In this document: positions 1 through 10,314 of the stretch, one piece after another
How positions within the stretch are numbered: position 1 is the stretch's first letter
Layout: every line of letters starts with the position of its first letter
Assembly: GCF_016808095.1 (NCBI RefSeq)
Contig: NC_068973.1
Span: forward strand, 32,172,077-32,236,076
DNA from: Vigna angularis
Taxonomy: Eukaryota > Streptophyta > Magnoliopsida > Fabales > Fabaceae
Length of the DNA stretch: 64,000 nt
Direction: 5' to 3'
The notes under the pieces: model-generated
What the model saw: only the letters and a program-made list of their open reading frames with translations
Told to the model about the DNA's origin: nothing
The model's database searches: none
Translations under genes and position numbers: made by a program

Positions 1-921
1 TGTCAAGAACATTCCAACAATTCCCACCTTCCCCCACATGCCCTACATTCAATATCATCCCCTTGGCCGTTCGCCCAATGGGGAATGGACATCGTAGGGC
101 CGTTCCCAGCAGGGCGGGCGCAAAAGAAGTTCCTTTTGGTGGCAGTTGATTACTTCACCAAGTGGGTGGAGGCCGAACCTTTGGCAACCATCACGGCCGC
201 CCAGGTCCAGAAGTTCTGTTGGAAATTGATATGTCGCTTCAGCCTCCCTCAGTCCATCATCACAGATAATGGCCGGCAGTTTATTGACAAAAAACTCGCC
301 GAATTCTTCAAAGGGCTAGGGATCAAGCACATCACCAGCTCTGTAGAGCACCCCCAGACGAACGGTCAAGCAGAAGCAATGAACAAGACCATAGTCTCAG
401 AACTTAAGCGGCGTTTGGGAGACAGGAAGGGAGCATGGGTGGACGAACTGCCCGAGGTCCTATGGGCCTATAGATGCACACCTCATGGAACCACAGGCGA
501 GACCCCTTTCAACCTAACCTATGGTACTGATGCCATGTTGCCGGTTGAGCTGGGTGAACCGTCGCTAAGGCGGGAAGTTGAAGACCTGAACCTCAACGAC
601 CAAGAGTTGAGGATCGAGTTGGACTCCCTGGACGAACGGCGAGACCGGGCGGCACTGAGAGCCGAAGCATGCAAGCGAATGGTCGAAAGAAAATACAACT
701 CCAAGGTCCGGCCGAGAAGCTTCCAGGAGGGAGACCTAGTATGGAGAAAAGCGGGCGACGCCCGCCGAAACCCGGCACATGGAAAGCTCGCCGCTAAGTG
801 GGAGGGGCCATTCAAGATACTGGAAGCCTTCGGAAACGGGGCCTACAGGCTGGAACGCATGGATGGACGTCCCATCACCAACACTTGGAACGCCACACAT
901 TTGAAATTTTATTTTAGTTAA
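1..921 (+). CDS. Ty3/gypsy integrase, C-terminal part of pol
   Basis: The frame is open from base 1, so this is the 3' end of a longer pol ORF; the stop is at 919-921. It encodes retroviral-type integrase, which inserts element cDNA into chromosomes. The core DDE residues are visible: first Asp in VDYFTKW, second Asp in ITDNGRQF, and Glu in NGQAEAMNK. The upstream PWPF..WGMD segment is the usual link between the zinc-binding domain and the core; most of that zinc domain is cut off by the window edge. Downstream are the YRCTPHGTTGETPF segment and a C-terminal DNA-binding region with the typical GDLVWRK and KWEGPFKI motifs. No frameshift or stop interrupts the visible part, so the copy may be fairly young. 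Confidence 0.93.
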   Translation, partial: CQEHSNNSHLPPHALHSISSPWPFAQWGMDIVGPFPAGRAQKKFLLVAVDYFTKWVEAEPLATITAAQVQKFCWKLICRFSLPQSIITDNGRQFIDKKLAEFFKGLGIKHITSSVEHPQTNGQAEAMNKTIVSELKRRLGDRKGAWVDELPEVLWAYRCTPHGTTGETPFNLTYGTDAMLPVELGEPSLRREVEDLNLNDQELRIELDSLDERRDRAALRAEACKRMVERKYNSKVRPRSFQEGDLVWRKAGDARRNPAHGKLAAKWEGPFKILEAFGNGAYRLERMDGRPITNTWNATHLKFYFS

Positions 922-1029
922 TTTCAATTATTTATTTTGATGTACTCCCACAATCAATCAAACAAAATATCTATTGTCTCCTGTGAAGCATCTTGTAGAA
1001 ATTTAGTAGAAAAATCGTTTCAGCGCAAC

Positions 1030-1490
1030 TCTCGGCTCGATCGACCGAGGCACAAGGATCGTCCGCCCTACCAAACTCCAAGCCGGCGAGTGTTCCAACG
1101 AGAACAACTCTCGGCTTGGTTGGGCGACACCGCGAAAGTATCGTCCGCCCTACCAAACTCCAAGCCGGCGAGTGTTCCAACGAGAACAACTCTCGGCTTG
1201 GTTGGGCGACACCACAAAAGGATCGTCCGCCCTATCAAACTCCAAGCTGGCGAGTGTTCCAACGAGAACAACTCTCGGCTTGGTTGGGCGACACCGCAAA
1301 AGGATCGTCCGCCCTACCAAACTCCAAGCTGGCGAGTGTTCCAACGAGAACAGCTCTCGGCTTGGTTGGGCGACACCGCGAAAGTATTGTCCGCCCTACC
1401 AAAGTCCAAGCCGGCAAGTGTTCCAACAAGAAACAACTATCAGCTTGATGGGGCAACACCGCGAAAGGACCGTCCGCCCTACAAAACTCG
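1030..1490. repeat. 82-bp tandem repeat, about six copies
   Basis: The marker GTCCGCCCTACCAAACTCCA recurs at 1061, 1143, 1225, 1307, 1389 and 1472 (last copies diverged). Spacing is 82 bp, with 83 bp before the last. Each unit also carries CTCGGCTTGGTTGGGCGACAC. All three + strand frames stay open for a while because the repeat lacks stops, which gives false ORFs. The array lies between the integrase stop and the antisense ORF, where Tat elements often carry variable tandem repeats. Confidence 0.92.
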
Positions 1491-1764
1491 GATAAAAAAT
1501 GAAGCGAGAAACTGAAGCTAAACGATACTGTTCGCCTCGGAAAGTCTCCATCAAGGCCGGACAATTAACTAAAGAAAAATTATCGCTAAAGGAATAACAG
1601 CGTACGTAAGGAAATGCACGAAACTCAAAAGGTCAGTGTATTAATCATTTGCGCTAAAAGGCGCCAAGATTTACAAAAAGACCGTCCGGCCAACATCTGG
1701 ACAACCCCAGACGTTAGACGGACGGTCGAAAGATACACGTCCAAAAAATTCAAAAGTAAAATTC

Positions 1765-3939
1765 CTAATTCTTTCCCCCGATGGCGGCCTCCGCAGCCGG
1801 CTCATTTTCTTCGGCGGCATTCAAATCCACGAGGACGCCATTGAAAACGTCCTTCTCTATATCCACGCCAAGAGCACAAGGATCCTGGACGCCCGCCAGA
1901 AGAGTCACTTGCCGAAGGGCTTTGTTGAAGCCCTCCTCATGTTCAAACAGGATGGTAGACTCCAACTCGGCAATTTGCTCCTTGGCCTTAGCCACTTCAA
2001 GAGTGAGCTCCTCATTTGCCTTGGCCCGGCACGATTCGGCCTCCTTTACGCGGGTTACCTCCGCCTCCAGCAAATCGATTTTCTGGCGACTCTCTTCCGC
2101 CAAGCGCTCCTGCTCGATCCGGGCGGATGCCAACCTTTCAGCGGACTCCCTTTTGGTTTTCTCTAGGTCGGCCTCCAGCTGCTCGATCCTCTTATCATAT
2201 TCATCTTGGTTGAGGACCATCTCTTCCAAAGTCACCTGAAGGGAGGCTGCGTTTTTCTTCTCCCTGTCAAGCTCGGCCCGGACCTCCGCCACTCCAGGGC
2301 GGTCAGCAAAGTTCCTCAGATACCACGCTAGAGCGGACGTCCGGGTAGACATCTCTAGCATGGCGTTGGTTAGCTCCAGCTCTGAGAGGGGTTCAATGAG
2401 CGCCCGTTGAGAAGAGCTCATGTGGAACTTTGTCCGGTCGCTCATGCTGAAATCCGGGCTGAAAACACCGCCAGGTAGGGGGACGGCCAATACCCTCTCC
2501 CGATCCTTCTCTTTGCCCTTGTCCTTCCGGGCCTTCTTTGAAGCTGACCGAGACGAAGAACCCTCTTTATCTTTGCGTCCCTCAGCAGTAGGATCTTTTC
2601 TCTTTCGAGTAGGATCCGCGGAAGTCATGGCCGCCCCAGAGGTTGGACCTACCTGAACGGCCGCCAATTCAGGTGGTAGGCTAGAACCCGAAACCTTCAC
2701 GCCCGAACCCCCGGCCTTATCAGTGGGGGGGACCCGTCCAGCCGAAGCGCCGGCAGGAGGCGGGCGCGGCACTTTTGGAACACTGGTTGGACGGGCGGTT
2801 GACGAGCTGGCCCCGGATTTCTTTCTGATGGTGAGGAAGTTGGATTTGCGGGGGCCCGGAGTCGTCATTAGTTCTGCAAAAAACAAAGAAATTCAGAAAA
2901 ATTAACGTCAGTATGCGAAAAACGAGCACGCCTAATGTGACAAGACCATACCGAACGCCTTTAGTCCACAATCCTCAAGACTAAGGCATTCAACTAAGTG
3001 ACGGGCGGAGATCCGGCGGGGGAGGGTGTTAATGGTACGCACGGCCTCTAGGTCGCGTGCCGTCAAATCCCCGATAGAATTCGCCCTTATGCGCCGAGGG
3101 TCCCTCGTCCAATAGAAGGGGAACAACGGCCTCCCTTCACCATCGGAAAATTCGTGGAGGCCGGCTTTGTCAACGATTATTTTAAAATAATGTTGCTTAA
3201 AATTTTTGAAGGAGTCGGAGAAGGGGCGGAAAAGGGTCCTGTCCCGCACCGACCTAAACGATACCCAACCGCCAGAAGGAGAAGGGCGGACTGCAAAATA
3301 ATAAAAGAAGACCGGGATGGTGGGAGTGACACCTACTGCCGAACACATCGCCATGAACGCCTGCACAGCCGCCCATGAATTGGGATGCAGCTGCGTGGGA
3401 GCCACATTAACTGCTCGAAGAATGGCCGTTTGAAATTCAGTAAAGGGCACCCGGATAAAAAGGTGGGTGAAGAAGGTCACGTACATGAAGAAGAAATCAT
3501 ATGGACTAGACCGCCCATCATGAAAGACCCTTTCGTTTAATAAAGTCACCCCGGCACGAATTAACTTCGAATCCTCCACATCCCGGACGATATGGGTATG
3601 GCGGACTCTCCATTCTAACTCCTTGCGATAAGCATAGCAGGAAGCATACCGGCTGGGAACGACGGGTGCCAACTCAGATACCACCGTCCCTTGACCATCC
3701 GGCTCGAAGGGCGACCCGACTACGCGAATACCGCCTTTAAGCAGGAACAGTGCCACGCCGTGGAAGATACGATCGTTGGTTAAGACCGGTGACTCAGGGC
3801 CCCCCCCGGAAGACCCAACCGCCTCCTCCAAAAAATAAGAAGAAACCGAGCTAGGAGAATCGCCGCTGTCGCCTCGCGCAAACCCCTCCCGGACTCCGCC
3901 CGACGACCCAGAACCTGACTCGATGGACACAGATGCCAT
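1765..3939 (-). CDS. Antisense two-exon ORF of Tat element (aORF)
   Basis: Exon 1 is 3939-2952 and exon 2 is 2873-1765, with a 78-nt intron (2951-2874). The donor is G|GTATGG; the acceptor follows a T-rich tract ending TTTTTTGCAG. Joining keeps frame and gives 698 residues. Exon 1 (about 330 residues) starts with a Ser/Gly-rich stretch followed by a region resembling the 'putative gypsy-type transposon' domain (PF04195) of plant elements; family assignment is from memory. Exon 2 begins low-complexity (Pro/Ser, then Lys/Glu-rich basic) and ends in a long Glu/Lys/Leu-rich segment predicted to be coiled coil. The function of such proteins is unknown. A TATA box lies about 75 bp upstream on the same strand, suggesting an independent antisense transcript. 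No internal stop is seen. Confidence 0.82.
2874..2951 (-). other. Predicted 78-nt intron of the antisense ORF
   Basis: On the minus strand the donor GTATGG follows the codon fragment TTC-G, and the acceptor TTTTTTGCAG precedes AACTAATG. Exon 1 supplies one base and exon 2 two bases of the split codon GAA. Read unspliced, exon 1's frame stops soon after the donor, so splicing is needed to join the two long ORFs. Confidence 0.75.
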
Positions 3940-4014
3940 TTATTACCTGAGGGAAAAAGAATCTTGAGCTCTTGAGTAATGAAGATAAGTGAAAATGACA
4001 TCGTCTAAATCCGA

Positions 4015-4022
4015 TATTTATA
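4015..4022 (-). promoter_or_regulatory. TATA box for the antisense ORF
   Basis: The minus strand reads CCTATAAATATC. It lies 76 bp upstream of the antisense ATG at 3939, which leaves room for a start site and a short leader. Confidence 0.55.
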
Positions 4023-4238
4023 GGAAAAAGTTAGTAACCGTTGGGTGTATCCTGGTCGTCTAGATTTAGCACGACCAACGCTCCGGATTTGGCGACGCTT
4101 CACCTTCCGTCAATAAGAGCGCGCCACGTGTTTTCCCGCCCAAAATCCAAATTCGAAAAGCCCACTGGATAAAGCCCAATTGCGGGTTCCTGACCCAAAG
4201 CGCGCCATATCCAAAATCCTACGTTCACTACGTGCACT

Positions 4239-4253
4239 AGGACTTGGGGGGCT
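4239..4253 (+). other. Polypurine tract before 3' LTR
   Basis: AGGACTTGGGGGGCT lies immediately before the TGTGTACC LTR start. Such a tract primes plus-strand DNA synthesis, and a run of G just before TG is typical of Tat elements. Confidence 0.7.
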
Positions 4254-4268
4254 TGTGTACCAGGGAGA

Positions 4269-4398
4269 ACCGGGCGCCGTACAAAGGACGCCCGTGAGGC
4301 GACGGGCGCCGCCCAAAGGACGCCTATGTCACACCCGCCACAGACGAGAGGCGACGGGCGCCGCCCAAAGGACGCCTATGTCACACCCGCCACAGACG
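4269..4398. repeat. 52-bp direct repeat in LTR U3
   Basis: GACGGGCGCCGCCCAAAGGA occurs at 4301 and 4353, each followed by the same CGCCTATGTCACACCCGCC block. A third, diverged half copy lies at 4271. The core GGGCGCC(C) is palindromic. Confidence 0.85.
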
Positions 4399-4704
4399 AA
4401 TGCTCGACCGCCCAAGTCTTGGCCGCCCAAGTAGGTACGGATTGAACCTAGACCGTACAAACTCTCCTACATCAGCTAATGTCCGGCGTCGCACGTAGGG
4501 ACGCCCACTAATGAGGTCGGCCGACCGTCTCGGTGCCTACGACGACCACCGGGATAGAACCTCTGTCTCTAAGAGAAACTTTGAAGAACTCACAAGGAAT
4601 TCCATCATCACGAGACAGCGCCGCACTCTCCATGCTCACAAAAACTGTTCTACAGGATGACGCCGAGAGACAAACGTTTGGTATCATGAAGTGCCGGGCG
4701 ACCG

Positions 4705-4845
4705 CACAGAAGATCGTCCGCCCAACGAAGTGTCGTCCGCCCAACGAAGTGCCGGGCGACCGCATAGGAGATCGTCCGCCCAACGAAGTGTCGGGCAACC
4801 ACATAGGGGATCGTCCGCCCAATGTAGTGCCCGAGTCGTCCATAG
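4705..4845. repeat. Short tandem repeats in LTR U3
   Basis: The core TCGTCCGCCCAACGAAGTG appears about four times, with spacers resembling CCGGGCGACCGCATAGGAG. The same CGTCCGCCC word is in every unit of the 82-bp array at 1030-1490. Confidence 0.8.
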
Positions 4846-5021
4846 GAAAGATGAACGCCCGTATCACTTGGGCGGACGCCCATATCACACTGACCGGCCA
4901 AATCATTAATCACTGTGGCTCAAGTAAATTGGCCTGGTTTAGAGGTAAGTAGAAATTAGGAGCTATTGGGCTGATTGGGCCGTGATTAACCTTTCACTAA
5001 TCTCAAAGCCCATAGCGAAAA

Positions 5022-5030
5022 CTATAAATA
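5022..5030 (+). promoter_or_regulatory. TATA box of the LTR promoter
   Basis: CTATAAATA on the element's sense strand, about 230 bp before the LTR end. This suits a U3 promoter driving the genomic RNA. Confidence 0.6.
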
Positions 5031-5258
5031 CAGGTTCACGGTGAGTGGTAGATAGGTGACATTGAATGCACATTTATTGCTATCCCTTGAGAAAAGCCAT
5101 TGCTCTGAAACTGACTTTGGCATCAGAGAATCTTTTGTAGGTCTCCACCACTCCGGGTCAAGAGGAAAGTCAAAGTTTGGGAAGAAGATCCGCCCTTGAG
5201 AGAAGTTCGAAAGAAGGTTAGAAGGTTCATAACCGCACAGCCCTACACATCCGAAACA

Positions 5259-6212
5259 AACACGATTTTAAGAAAAAATTATCACATACTTAAAACAAAG
5301 ATTGATCATCCAAAACTTATTCAAGATATATAAATATAAAAGTTTATTGAAAGTGGAGTCAGTTGCTATCAAAACTGGTTTAATTCAATTTAAATAATCC
5401 GATTTTCAGGTTTTTTTTTATCAGATCAGTTTTCTTCGTTCTTATGATTTTTAAAATCAATATTTTCAGTTGTCATTAGTTTATTCGGCTAATAAACACT
5501 TCTACAGTGAGACTCAACTTTGCTTACAAGAGAAAATAGGAAATGATTGGCATTAGTTTGGCACTTACGCTACCCAATTTTGCATTCAAGAGAAAAATGT
5601 ATTGATAAAGTCGTAGAGTGGTACTTCTAGTCCTTAGTTTAAGGACTACAATAAATGAAAGGTATAAATTTAAGAACTAAAATAATATTAAATTGTAATT
5701 TCATAGAACAAAATCGCATCCAATTATATCTTAGGAATACAGATGAAATTATCTCTACATTTGAAGAATTCATTAATTTACCGCCATAAATATTGTAATT
5801 CAATTATACTTTGGCCTTTATTGATAATGTTGTGCCCCGGTGATAATGTATTATGGTTGAACTTCCTTTAATGCCAGTTAAAAGTTGAACTACCTAACAG
5901 AAGTGACAATAAGAATGTTAGCTATTTCTAACAAGGAATTGTTTATTCATCGGTATATGTTGAGAACGAATGATAAAAATAACATCAAATTAGTTATTTA
6001 CTCGTATTGTAGTAGTATAAAAACCTGGTGCAGAAACAGATTTTTGTAGGATCACATGAAGGATTGCTAACAACTTTCACATAGGCATCCCAATATTCAC
6101 GAGGGTGTCATCATTGATTCAAAACATAACTACAAAAACATACACCCAAGATACAAAAGCAGGTAACGAATGTTAGTTCAGTTTGTCATTACAATTAGTA
6201 ATTTCGACCAAT
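5259..6212. other. Intergenic, no gene seen
   Basis: AT-rich DNA between the LTR and the SmF stop codon. It should contain the SmF 3' UTR next to 6213. No coding frame, RNA gene or recognisable repeat was found. Confidence 0.6.
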
Positions 6213-6969
6213 CTAGTCTTCTGCGGCATCTTCGATTTCTTCATCCTCTGGGACTCCTCGAAGGTAGAGAACATTGTTACATCTAGAAATGCAAACAATG
6301 AAATAAGAGAACAAGTTTCCAATAAATAAACATTAAGAGAGAAAGAGGACAAGTTTTTGATGGCACAAAGAAGGGACAGATCGAACATTAAGAGCAAAAA
6401 CGAAGATTGATGAGAATAAGAGGACAAGTTTACAAGAAATAACTAAAAAAAATGAGAATAAGACAAAGAAGTTAAAAAAAAAGAATAAAAAAATAAAAAC
6501 TAGCAAGCTGCAGCATTGATTGCCTGAGAATATCATCAGAGGGTCACATAGTGATTGCCAGAGAGTTGCATTGGGTTTGTGCAACAGTCGCAAGGTAGAA
6601 GAGAAGACAAGTGAGGTATATAGTAATAAACTTTGAAAGAGTTTTCTACAAGCTGAAACCATTTCAGTACCTCAAAATAAAATAAAAAATATCTCCATCA
6701 AATATCCTTCTGATACAGTGAAATGTAACACGACGGCAGTGCATATAGTGTGGCTAGGGCAACTACACCTCTATAGCATGCTACTATTGAAAAATATTTA
6801 TGGTTCCACCATATATATGAATACAATCACATGATATGGGTAAAACGCAGGATAAAGAAAGACTACAAAGCACAAAATTAACTTTTATGCAGCACATTAT
6901 GAAAGTGAATTGCAGGGAAGATATGCTTTGCTGGGAAGATATGTCATAGAGCTGTGGCAGAAATACACC

Positions 6970-7058
<89 letters not shown>

Positions 7059-8239
7059 CAATAACTATATGTCGAAATACAGCAATTATAGGAAATATTC
7101 ATACTATACATATAAAAAAGGATGAGATATTCTACATATAGGAATATCTAACTTTCAATTTTAAACCATCGCTTTTGCTTTTGCTCATTGTAAACACACA
7201 GTAACTGGAGCAATGTTTATGGCTGCGTAATCTGGTGTCGGGGACTCGGTGAGTAGATTTAGATTGGATTATATACTCGGGTTTAACTTCTTCAACACGA
7301 TGAACACAATATTTTGTTACTTTATTAGATTATTTTGCAATGAATAAATCCGATTTGTATGTGTTGACATGAATATTAATTAACTTAACCTCATGTTACT
7401 GTCTGAGCAACCAAATATCAAGTAAGAAAACTAATCCTCTTTTATAGTTATATCAGAAAGATTTTTTTTTACAATATCTAAAAAATATCATGTCAAAATC
7501 GCTTCTAAATATATAATTTACAATATAAATTAAATTAGTGAAACCCACTTCTAATCAAAATCAATTCTACAGACTATAACTTATCTAACCAAAAATGTTC
7601 TTCATTCAATCATAATTATGGATTTTCACTGCATCTGTATCCACTATACCAACTTGAGCAGATCTTATGCTGCGCTGAGTATTAGCGAAAAAGAAATTTT
7701 CTACAGAACAAAATGATCTTAATTAGGGAGAAAGATGTGAATGGATATACGGGCAAAGATTTTCTCCAAACGAAACTCGAATCATGAAACGTACTAAAAA
7801 TAAGTGGTCATTGAAGTCTTCTTCATGAGTTGGCTCCCCATTTCCCTATCAGCTCTATTTTTACCATCAAATTCAATTCCAACCACTAAAACAAAACAAT
7901 CAATTGAAAGCTAACAGCAAAACATATCTTCCCTGCAATTCACTTTCATAATGTGCTGCATAAATGCTTTGCAGGTCCTCGTGACTTGACTCTAGAGTCT
8001 ACATGGCTCGCTCGCTTTTTTATGTTTGAACAATTTCTAATTCTCAATTAAATCAACAAAATCGAAAGGGGTCTAACAACACCCTTATGTAATAGCAAAA
8101 CACAATAACCACTACACATAAAGAATAGTTAATGTGGAATTTACCTGATTAAAATTTCTCCCAAATTTCCAGTAAACTGTCCCTCAATATACTCCTCAGT
8201 GTTTGCTAGCTACAGAGAAATTTTCAGATATAAAGAAAT

Positions 8240-8332
<93 letters not shown>

Positions 8333-8880
8333 AAACAAGAGGCTGAATATATAATTATTGTATGGGAACAAAAACACATGAGAATTTAACTTAAATATAT
8401 ACCTGCAAGTTCATATACGAATCAACAGAAACGAGATACCCTGAAAAAAGACACAGTGAAGACATAAACAAAATGAAATTGAAGCAGTGATTGACCACCT
8501 AAGGAATAAAAACCGAAACGAAGCGTTTAGCAGTGAAATAAGAATAGCTAAAACGATCCCTAAAAAAGCACCATACCCTTGTACTCCATTCCCCACTTGA
8601 GTTTCACAATTACTGGTTTCCCGGTCAAATTATTCAAAAAAGGCTTGGGATTAACTGGTATAGCCTGCAAAACACGAGGTAAAAAAGAAACTTTAACGAA
8701 TTAGAAAATAAGAGACAACCCATCAGACACTGTGATCTTCTATACTCAACCAGCATTGGCTTAGAGGCAGAAGCAAAGGGAAAATTGAAATTACTCAATT
8801 ATGGAGATGCGGTTATGCGAATGAAATGCATGGAAGATGATGAGCGAGAGAGGGAGCAAGAAGAAGGTACTCACAGCCAT
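6213..8880 (-). CDS. SNRPF: Small nuclear ribonucleoprotein SmF
   Basis: Five exons: 8880-8875, 8664-8577, 8440-8403, 8209-8145, 6282-6213. All introns are GT-AG, and the joined frame gives 88 residues, the usual size. SmF is one of seven Sm proteins forming the ring around spliceosomal U1, U2, U4 and U5 snRNAs in the nucleus, after assembly in the cytoplasm. The Sm1 motif spans about residues 12-45, with D38 and M41-N42. Sm2 is around 62-76, with R66-C67-N68 and YLRGV; these loops contact the U-rich Sm site. The C-terminus is acidic (EDEEIED). The first coding exon holds only Met-Ala. The last intron is 1862 nt and contains an (AT)n run and a 50-bp inverted repeat; intron 3 (8210-8402) holds a second (AT)n run. 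Every exon junction restores conserved family sequence, so the call is firm. Confidence 0.96.
6884..6933 (+). repeat. Inverted repeat arm, left (SmF intron 4)
   Basis: A 50-bp arm starting TTTATGCAGCACATTATG. It pairs with 7915-7964 in reverse complement with one mismatch (position 43). The arms are 981 bp apart, with the (AT)n run at 6972-7057 between them. No matching target-site duplication was found outside the arms. Confidence 0.9.
6972..7057. repeat. (AT)n microsatellite
   Basis: Uninterrupted TA/AT dinucleotide run of about 86 bp, inside SmF intron 4. Confidence 0.98.
7915..7964 (-). repeat. Inverted repeat arm, right (SmF intron 4)
   Basis: Reverse complement of 6884-6933, 49 of 50 bases identical. 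It ends AATGTGCTGCATAAA on the plus strand. Confidence 0.9.
8243..8327. repeat. (AT)n microsatellite
   Basis: Uninterrupted AT run of about 85 bp in SmF intron 3, 34 bp from the exon 4 acceptor. Length variation here could move the branch-point region. Confidence 0.98.
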
Positions 8881-9012
8881 AGTAGAATGTTTGCTATGTG
8901 CTCTACGAGAACCCAATGGCAAAAACCTATTACTGTGAAGTAGCAGAGGGCAAAAACTGAAAAGTAGGGTTTTGTTTCCCGGGCCAGGCCTTTTTTAGCA
9001 GGCCAGTGGGCT
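8881..9012 (-). promoter_or_regulatory. SmF promoter with telo box and site II motif
   Basis: On the minus strand AAACCCTA (plus 8965-8972) is a telo box. The plus-strand TGGGCT at 9007-9012 is a site II element, and GGCCTGGCCC lies between. Telo box plus site II is a known pairing in plant promoters of ribosomal protein and RNA-processing genes, which suits an snRNP subunit. No clear TATA box was seen. Confidence 0.6.
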
Positions 9013-10314
9013 AATACATGTTCTTTTCTTTCACGGCTATTGTTTCCTGCACGTCCTTATTTGCTACATGGACCTCCTTATGTAATCCAAAAGGTCGGTT
9101 TTTGAATTTAACCCTACCCCTTAACTGCTTCCATTTCATCTCCATTGTCATCTTCATCACCATCGTCTTCACCATCAGCACCATCGTCTTCATTTGTGCA
9201 TTTCCATCATCATCATTTTCGTTCATCATACTCACCCATTACCATCACTTTCTTCTTTCTCACGGTCAACCATCCATCCATCTTTTCTCCATTGACACTC
9301 AACAACAGAGACCATACAGTAACTTCATCACATTACAAACAACAGTCTCCATATCCTTTTGTTACACTCAAAATTATCCATCACTGCTCTTCGTCAATTC
9401 ATCTTCATCTCCATTAATTTCCTCCAACACATCACAGATACATCTTCATGGCCATCAACCCTTCACATCTTCCAGCCACCTCCCCATCATAGCCCCTCGC
9501 TTTCTTTCTTCTCAACCTCATCACTAACTTTTCTCCTTCAATCACCAACCTTCACTTCACCCAGATTCTAAAAAAAAAGTAGAAAAAAAAACAGGAAAAA
9601 ACATGGTGGGTGCATCCTCAACAAAGACAGACAATAAAGTGGTTAGAAATTATGGTAATTTTTTATGTTGGAATAAATGCTTTACAATAGCAGCCTATCC
9701 ACCTTCTTTCTCATCTTCTTTTCTTCTTCCATTGTTTGTTCAATCACGTTACATTTTTTTACTATTCATCCACATACAGGTACTCGTGTATTTTTTTTTT
9801 TTGTTAATGGGTTAACACCGTTGTCCTTTCTTTCTTTCAACGGAGAGGACACCCTTAATTAACCTCATTTAGTTTAGATTTACACAAGTTAGAGTTAAAG
9901 AAAAGCAAGAAATGCAAAAGTGTAGAAACAATAACTGTACACACTGCGTATAAGGAACACATGCACCGTAAAACAGAACATACAGAACATAGATGCTGCT
10001 ATGCTAATGCACCAGTCTCTCTTAATGTACTCTCTTTGATATAAATCAATATACACATGTATGTGTTTTGATTTTTATGTTAAATATAAAGATATTAATT
10101 ATAAGTTGTAACCATGCAAATAGATTGTGGCAAAATTAGGTTTGGATATTGAGAACATCACAGGCTATTATGTTCAAATCAAAGATATTTATTCGCATCT
10201 TCCTGAATGCATTCCTATAAGTGTTCTGCTCAAACCCTCACTGAATACTTTGCATTGGTAATAAATAGTATTAACTGTTCATGAATATCTCCTACAGCTC
10301 TTTGATTCTTGAAT
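9013..10314. other. Intergenic and probable 5' UTR region, no gene
   Basis: Contains a strongly pyrimidine-rich plus strand (9120-9570, CATCATC/TCATC-like). It keeps frames open without any recognisable protein. Part of the 3' end may be 5' leader of the gene at 10315. Confidence 0.5.

Larger units (their letters stand above)
1..5258 (+). mobile_element. Ty3/gypsy Tat-lineage LTR retrotransposon, 3' part
   Basis: The order is integrase C-terminal half (+), 82-bp tandem array, antisense two-exon ORF (-), polypurine tract, then a ~1-kb LTR. An extra ORF antisense to pol, between integrase and the 3' LTR, is known from Tat-lineage elements such as Grande and Retand. The 5' LTR, gag, protease and reverse transcriptase lie outside the window, so no target-site duplication can be checked. 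Composition drops from GC-rich to AT-rich near 5260, which fits the element boundary. The right edge is approximate. Confidence 0.85.
4254..5258 (+). repeat. 3' LTR of Tat element
   Basis: The LTR starts with TG right after the polypurine tract. It contains internal minisatellites and a TATA box, and ends in a CA-rich stretch between about 5239 and 5258. Candidate CA ends are 5239, 5248 and 5258; without the 5' LTR the exact end cannot be fixed. Length is about 1 kb. Confidence 0.7.

Noticed and set aside
937..1515. 192-residue open frame after the integrase
   Set aside because: It is the 82-bp array read through; several frames are open equally and the protein is purely repetitive.
4533..4952. 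139-residue frame in the Tat LTR
   Set aside because: Lies in the LTR upstream region over short repeats, with opposing frames open; no similarity.
6910..7125. Tyr/Ile repeat ORF, also at 39096
   Set aside because: Translation of (AT)n microsatellites.
9018..9527. 169-residue Ser/His/Ile-rich frame
   Set aside because: Caused by a TCATC-rich strand. No domain, and neighbouring frames are open too.
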